Position numbers and translations under genes: made by a program. 64,000 nucleotides of DNA from JANMAT01 sp031359995 (GTDB lineage Bacteria > Actinomycetota > Acidimicrobiia > Acidimicrobiales > Ilumatobacteraceae): NCBI GenBank assembly GCA_031359995.1, contig JANMAT010000052.1:14302-78301 (forward strand), in the 5' to 3' direction. Below the pieces are notes generated by a model that did not search any database, was not told where the DNA came from, and saw only the letters and a list, made by a program, of their open reading frames with translations. This document shows positions 59,880 to 64,000 of the stretch, piece after piece (position 1 is the first letter of the stretch; the number at the start of each line of letters is the position of its first letter).

Positions 59880-61790
59880 ATGAAGAGAGCCAAGTTGATG
59901 CTGGCAGCGCTCGCGCTCGCCGGAGGCGGTCTCGCGGTCATGAACACGTCAGCGACGGCGGCCCCCGGGGGTCCGCAGCTCGTGAGTCGGGGCTCGGCCA
60001 ACCTGGCGCCGAACGGTGCGCTGGGGGCCGACGGCCTGACCGCGAACGAGCTGGCCAAGACGCCGGGAGAGGGCGGCCGCGTCGACGGCGGTGACGAGCA
60101 CTCGACCGGTTCGGCCACGGTACGTCCGAACCGCATCGACCAGAAGACGCGTGAGGTCGTCACGTCGTTCGACGGTCTGAACCTCCGCAACCAGCGGCTG
60201 GCCAACGGGGGCAACCAGTTCACGGTCGAGCCACCCGACCAGGCGCTCTGCGTCGGTCCGAACGCGGTCATGGAGTCGGTGAACGACGTGCTGCGCGTGT
60301 ACAAGAAGGACGGCACGCCGCTGACCGGCGTGATCGACCTGAACACGTTCTACGGCTACCCGGCCCAGTTCGACCGTACGACCGGTGTGCAGGGACCGTT
60401 CGTGACCGATCCGGTCTGCCACTACGACAGCGACACCGGCCGGTGGTTCCACGTGGTGCTCACCCTGTTCGTCGATGCCGCCGGCAACTTCACCGGCCGC
60501 AACACGCTCGACATCGCGGTGTCTCTCACGTCGAACCCGGCCAACGGGTTCCGCCTCTACTCGCTGCCGGTGCAGAACGACGGCACCGAGGGCACGCCGA
60601 ACCACGGTTGCGATCTCGGCCCGTGCATCGGTGACTACCCGCACATCGGTGTCGACAAGAACGGCATCTATCTGACGACGAACGAGTACTCGCTGTTCGG
60701 CGACGGCACGGGTGGGGGCTTGGCCTACACGGGCGCCAACATCTACGCCATCTCCAAGAAGGCGTTGGTGCAGGGCGACCCCGTCGTTGCCGCCAACCTG
60801 ATCCAGGCGGGAAAGACCGGACCGTTCACCAGCTTCACGGTGTGGCCGGCGATCTCGCCGAGCAAGGCCGACTTCGAGACGGCCAACGGTGGCACCGAGT
60901 ACTTCCTGAGCTCGATCACCGGCGACGGGTCCGAGACCGGCAACACCGCCAAGAGCGCCGACAAGATCGTGGCCTGGTCGCTGTCGGGCACGAAGTCGCT
61001 CGACACGGCGGCGCCGACGTTGAAGCTGAGCAACACCTTCGTGAAGGTCGACCAGCAGTTCACACCGGAGCCCATCGCGCAGACCAAGCCCGGTGACGCC
61101 CCGCTGCGCGATTGCCTCAACGACTTCAGCGGTGCCTTCCGGGGCGCGAACTGCGGGGCGGCGCTCCTCGGCGTGCCACCGCGGCAGGAGAAGTCGAGCG
61201 AGATCGACGGCAACGACGGCCGCATGCAGCAGGTCATGTACGCCGACGGCAAGATCTACGGTGCCCTCGACACTGAGGTCACCGTGGCCGGCGAGCCCGA
61301 ACCGTCGGTCGGCATCCACTGGTTCGTGGTGGACCCCGAGAAGGACGGCCGCGGCCTGCAGGCCGAGCTCGACGAGCAGGGCCACATCGCCCTGGCCGGC
61401 AACTCGGTGACCCGCCCTGCTCTCGGTGTCACCAGCAACGGCAAGGCCGTGATCGGCATGACGGTGGTCGGCGACGACTACCACCCGTCGGCCGCCTACG
61501 CCGTGCTCGGTGACGAGAACCCGACCGTCCATGTGGCCGGGCTGGGCAAGGGCCTGCAGGACGGGTTCTCCGGCTACGGCGACGTGTTCGGTGGCCGCCC
61601 CCGCTGGGGCGACTACGGCGCCGCCGCGGTCGACGGCGACACCATCTGGGTGGGCAACGAGTACATCGCCCAGAGCTGCAACCTGAGGCAGTACCTCACG
61701 GCGCCCATCGGCAGCTGTGGCGGCACCCGGGTCGCCCTCGGCAACTGGGCCACCCGCATCACCGCCGTCAAGGTAGGCGGCGACTCCTGA
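59880..61790 (+). CDS. Large secreted protein, paralogue 2, unknown
   Basis: The 636-residue protein is a paralogue of the 57083 product. It has a signal peptide (MKRAKLMLAALALAGGGLAVMNTSATAAP). The shared blocks are FDGLNLRNQRLANGGNQF, EPPDQALCVG, DPVCHYDSDTGRWF, NDGTEGTPNHGCDLG, GDYPHIGVDKNGIYLTTNEYSLFGDG, WPAISPSK, GTEYFLSS and WGDYGAAAVDGDTIWVGNEYIAQSC. Conserved cysteines in the same places suggest the same disulfides. The two differ mostly at the N-terminus and in the loop around 370-450. Function is unknown. Confidence 0.75.
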   Translation: MKRAKLMLAALALAGGGLAVMNTSATAAPGGPQLVSRGSANLAPNGALGADGLTANELAKTPGEGGRVDGGDEHSTGSATVRPNRIDQKTREVVTSFDGLNLRNQRLANGGNQFTVEPPDQALCVGPNAVMESVNDVLRVYKKDGTPLTGVIDLNTFYGYPAQFDRTTGVQGPFVTDPVCHYDSDTGRWFHVVLTLFVDAAGNFTGRNTLDIAVSLTSNPANGFRLYSLPVQNDGTEGTPNHGCDLGPCIGDYPHIGVDKNGIYLTTNEYSLFGDGTGGGLAYTGANIYAISKKALVQGDPVVAANLIQAGKTGPFTSFTVWPAISPSKADFETANGGTEYFLSSITGDGSETGNTAKSADKIVAWSLSGTKSLDTAAPTLKLSNTFVKVDQQFTPEPIAQTKPGDAPLRDCLNDFSGAFRGANCGAALLGVPPRQEKSSEIDGNDGRMQQVMYADGKIYGALDTEVTVAGEPEPSVGIHWFVVDPEKDGRGLQAELDEQGHIALAGNSVTRPALGVTSNGKAVIGMTVVGDDYHPSAAYAVLGDENPTVHVAGLGKGLQDGFSGYGDVFGGRPRWGDYGAAAVDGDTIWVGNEYIAQSCNLRQYLTAPIGSCGGTRVALGNWATRITAVKVGGDS

Positions 61791-61817
61791 GCCCGTCCCT
61801 GTTCATGCAATGACGAG

Positions 61818-61843
61818 CGGCCCGTCCCTGCGGGGGCGGGCCG
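61818..61843 (+). terminator. Hairpin terminator after secreted protein 2
   Basis: CGGCCCG and CGGGCCG form a perfect 7-bp stem around a 12-base loop. TTCC follows. It lies 28 bp after the stop of the second secreted protein gene. Confidence 0.6.
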
Positions 61844-61894
61844 TTCCGCGTGCCGTCATCTCGTGGGACGGTGCGACAGGGCAGACTAGGGACC

Positions 61895-63088
61895 GTGCGT
61901 GACACCTTCCTACCCTTCTCACCCCCGTCCCTCGGTGAAGCCGAGATCGAGGAGGTCATCGACACACTGCGGTCCGACTGGATCACGACCGGCCCGAAGG
62001 TGAAGCGCTTCGAGGCCGATTTCGCCGCCTACCTCGGCGCACCCGACGCCCTGGCGGTGTTCTCCTGCACGGACGCCCTGCAGGTGGCGCTGGCCGCCCT
62101 CGGTGTCGGTCCGGGGGATGCGGTGTTCACCACGACGATGACCTTCTGCGCCTCGGCCCACGTGGTGGAGCACCTCGGCGCCACGCCGATCCTGGTCGAC
62201 ATCGACGCCACCAGCCTGAACATCGATCCGCTGGCCCTGGCCAAGGCGATCGACGAGGTGAAGGCCGAGGGACGGTTGACGCCCAAGGCGATGATCCCGG
62301 TGCACCACTCGGGGCACCCGTGCGAGATGGACGAGCTGTTCGCGCTGGCCCGCCGGCACAGCCTGGCCGTCGTCGAGGACGCGGCCCACGCCGTGCCGGC
62401 GCAGTACAAGGGCGGCATGATCGGCGCCCCGCGCGACGAGGGCGTCCCCCACGGGATCGCCTTCAGCTTCTACGCGACCAAGAACCTAACCACCGCCGAG
62501 GGGGGCATGCTGACCGGCACGCCGTCGCTCGTGGAGGAAGCCCGGCTGTGGGCGCTGCACGGCATGAGCCGAGACGCGTGGAAGCGCTACGGCAAGGGTG
62601 GCTCGTGGTTCTACGAGGTGATCCGGCCCGGCTTCAAGTGCAACATGACCGACCTGCAGGCCTCGCTCGGCATCCACCAGCTCAAGCGCCTCGACGGCTT
62701 CCAGTCCCGCCGTCGCGAGGTCGTGGCCGCATACTCGGCCGCGTTCGGCGCCATGCCCGAGCTGCAGGTGCCGGTCGAGCGGCCCGAGGTCAGCTCGGCG
62801 TGGCACCTGTACGTGCTCCGTTTGAACCTGGAAACGCTGACCATCGATCGTGGCGCGTTCATCGACCTGTTGACCGAGGCGAACATCGGCGTCAGCGTCC
62901 ACTTCATCCCGCTGCACATGCACCCCTTCTATCGCGACAAGTACGCCCTCACGCCCGAGCTGTTCCCGGTGGCCCAGGGCGAGTACGAGCGCATGATCTC
63001 GCTGCCGCTGAACCCGCGGTTGAGCGATGCCGATGTGGCCGATGTGATCGAGGCGGTCACGTCGATCGTCGTCGCCCATCGGGCATGA
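61895..63088 (+). CDS. DegT/DnrJ/EryC1 family sugar aminotransferase
   Basis: The 397-residue PLP enzyme starts at GTG 61895 (VRDTFLPFSPPSLGEAEIEEVIDTLRSDWITTGP). It has GVGPGDAVFTTTMTFCASA, VVEDAAHAVPAQYKG and the PLP Lys in SFYATKNLTTAEGGML. It aminates a keto-sugar nucleotide for surface polysaccharide synthesis. The stop overlaps the sugar transferase start (ATGA), so the two act in one pathway. The frame upstream to 61850 has no family similarity. Confidence 0.92.
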   Translation: MRDTFLPFSPPSLGEAEIEEVIDTLRSDWITTGPKVKRFEADFAAYLGAPDALAVFSCTDALQVALAALGVGPGDAVFTTTMTFCASAHVVEHLGATPILVDIDATSLNIDPLALAKAIDEVKAEGRLTPKAMIPVHHSGHPCEMDELFALARRHSLAVVEDAAHAVPAQYKGGMIGAPRDEGVPHGIAFSFYATKNLTTAEGGMLTGTPSLVEEARLWALHGMSRDAWKRYGKGGSWFYEVIRPGFKCNMTDLQASLGIHQLKRLDGFQSRRREVVAAYSAAFGAMPELQVPVERPEVSSAWHLYVLRLNLETLTIDRGAFIDLLTEANIGVSVHFIPLHMHPFYRDKYALTPELFPVAQGEYERMISLPLNPRLSDADVADVIEAVTSIVVAHRA

Positions 63089-63696
63089 GCCGTCGGGCGC
63101 CTGACACGCAGCGCGTGTTCGACCTCGTGGCGGCCGCGGTCGGCCTGGTCGCGTCGTCGCCGCTGTGGCTGGGTGCCGCGATCGGCGTGCGCCTCGGCTC
63201 GCCCGGGCCGATCTTCCACCGGGCCGTGCGTGTCGGCCGTGATGGCGTGCCGTTCACGCTGTACAAGTTCCGGTCGATGCACACCGGTGCCCACGCGAAG
63301 GGTCCCGGGATCACCGTGGCCGGCGATGCCCGCATCACCCGCATCGGACGGGTGTTGCGTCGCAGCAAGCTCGACGAACTACCCCAGTTGCTGAACGTGG
63401 TCAAGGGTGAGATGTCGATCGTCGGGCCCCGGCCAGAGGACGGCCGCTACGTGGACCGCTACACGCTCGGGCAGCGCGAGATCCTGCGGTGGCGGCCGGG
63501 GATCACGAGCCCCGCATCGGTGCTGTTCCGCGACGAGGAGGCCGTGCTGGCCCGGATCGGTGGCGACCTCGACGCGGCCTACGTCGCGCACATGGCCGAC
63601 AAGATCGACGTCGACCTGCGCTACTTCCCGGAGCGCAGCGTGCGGGGCGATCTCCGCATCGTCGTGCAGACCGTGTCGGCGATCGTGCGTCCGTAG
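63085..63696 (+). CDS. Undecaprenyl-phosphate sugar phosphotransferase (bacterial sugar transferase)
   Basis: The 203-residue protein belongs to the PglC-type small phosphoglycosyl transferases. It has an N-terminal reentrant membrane helix (FDLVAAAVGLVASSPLWLGAAIGVRL), then GPIFHRAVRVGRDG, YKFRSMHTGA, and IGRVLRRSKLDELPQLLNVVKGEMSIVGPRPE with the catalytic Asp-Glu pair. It attaches a sugar phosphate to the lipid carrier at the membrane to begin glycan synthesis. It is coupled to the aminotransferase gene and ends directly before the convergent PIN gene. Confidence 0.92.
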   Translation: MSRRAPDTQRVFDLVAAAVGLVASSPLWLGAAIGVRLGSPGPIFHRAVRVGRDGVPFTLYKFRSMHTGAHAKGPGITVAGDARITRIGRVLRRSKLDELPQLLNVVKGEMSIVGPRPEDGRYVDRYTLGQREILRWRPGITSPASVLFRDEEAVLARIGGDLDAAYVAHMADKIDVDLRYFPERSVRGDLRIVVQTVSAIVRP

Positions 63697-64000
63697 TCAG
63701 TCGGAGACGACGTCGAAGCCGAGCGCCAGGGCGACCGGGATCTGGTTGGGGTCGAACGTGCAGTAGGCGAGCGGGCGGGGCAGGCGGTCGGCGGCGGCCA
63801 GGTGCAGCGCGTCGACGGTCCGCAGGGGGTGCGAGCGGCCCAGCTCGGCCGCCCGGGCCAGGCACCGCTCGTCCACCGGCACCACGGCGATTCGCTCCCA
63901 ATCGTCGCGCAGGGCCCGGCGCAGCTCGTCGGCCGACAGCGGGTCGCCGGTGACCCGTTCGGCCAGCATGAGCGCCTCGGTGAGGGCGAGGGCCGACGCG
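63697..64000 (-). CDS. PIN-domain protein, 5' end outside window
   Basis: The frame is open to the window edge, with 101 codons minus the stop visible. The sequence ALTEALMLAERVTGDPLSADELRRAL is followed by DERCLARAAELGRSHPLRTVDALHLAAADRL and the C-terminal YCTFDPNQIPVALALGFDVV, typical of VapC-like PIN domains. The first Asp of the active site lies upstream of the window. Its antitoxin, if any, would also be outside. Its stop abuts the sugar transferase stop. Confidence 0.8.
   Translation of the reverse strand, partial: ASALALTEALMLAERVTGDPLSADELRRALRDDWERIAVVPVDERCLARAAELGRSHPLRTVDALHLAAADRLPRPLAYCTFDPNQIPVALALGFDVVSD

Overview
This 64 kb window is high-GC DNA with short intergenic gaps, many 4-base ATGA/GTGA overlaps between co-directional genes and many GTG starts. 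A mycothiol-type formaldehyde dehydrogenase (10562-11650), an Eis-like acetyltransferase, a 'PGGYGT' LOG protein, a WhiG/FliA-like promoter ahead of a chemotaxis receptor and an SufBCD/SufSU iron-sulfur system point to an actinobacterium. The mixture of acyl-CoA metabolism, chemotaxis and a UGSC selenoprotein suggests an aquatic, Acidimicrobiia-like lineage. That placement is inference; there is no rRNA or other marker in the window. No rRNA or tRNA gene was seen, and no stretch over 300 bases lacks a feature.

Layout. 1-6.6 kb: an IF-2B-fold protein, an AAA/DUF4143 ATPase with a striking array of three palindromes spaced exactly 23 bp, a CDGSH iron-sulfur protein, and two genes broken by internal deletions (dienelactone hydrolase, sulfatase). 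6.6-14.7 kb: cytochrome P450, a dimethylformamidase-like protein, the mycothiol formaldehyde-detoxification pair, an Eis-like acetyltransferase and an acyl-CoA dehydrogenase. 14.7-24.7 kb: LOG protein, serine hydrolase, flippase-like membrane protein, GGDEF/EAL protein, MaoC, MutY, chemotaxis receptor and a mycothiol-binding-fold protein. 24.7-28.7 kb: one minus-strand operon of a thioredoxin-containing protein, a UGSC selenoprotein (in-frame UGA with a hairpin directly after it), LivH and LivM. 28.8-34.8 kb: metal-dependent hydrolase, flavin reductase, MauE-like protein, oligopeptidase, ferredoxin and a MalY-type lyase.

34.9-54.5 kb holds a split iron-sulfur assembly system. sufB, a small Cys protein, sufD, a Rieske protein and a first sufC lie on the plus strand; a second sufC with sufS and sufU lies on the minus strand. 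Three promoters (before sufB, sufD and the second sufC) carry the same 26-bp palindrome, so the two halves probably form one regulon. Between the halves lies an accessory island. It begins inside the 3' end of a ybaK-like gene and contains five copies, of decreasing completeness, of that gene's 3' end. These copies delimit modules: decayed acetyltransferase, MNT/HEPN and HicBA; an AfsR-type regulator with a tiny secreted protein; a DddP-like M24 enzyme; and a nucleotidyltransferase pair. The outermost copies are 81 bp long with one mismatch. A VapBC pair and a fused remnant of the nucleotidyltransferase module follow. No integrase or transposase is present.

54.7-64 kb: a secreted subtilase, two large secreted paralogous proteins of unknown function flanking a glyoxalase-II-like enzyme, and a DegT aminotransferase plus sugar transferase pair for surface glycan synthesis. 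The window ends in a truncated PIN-domain gene.
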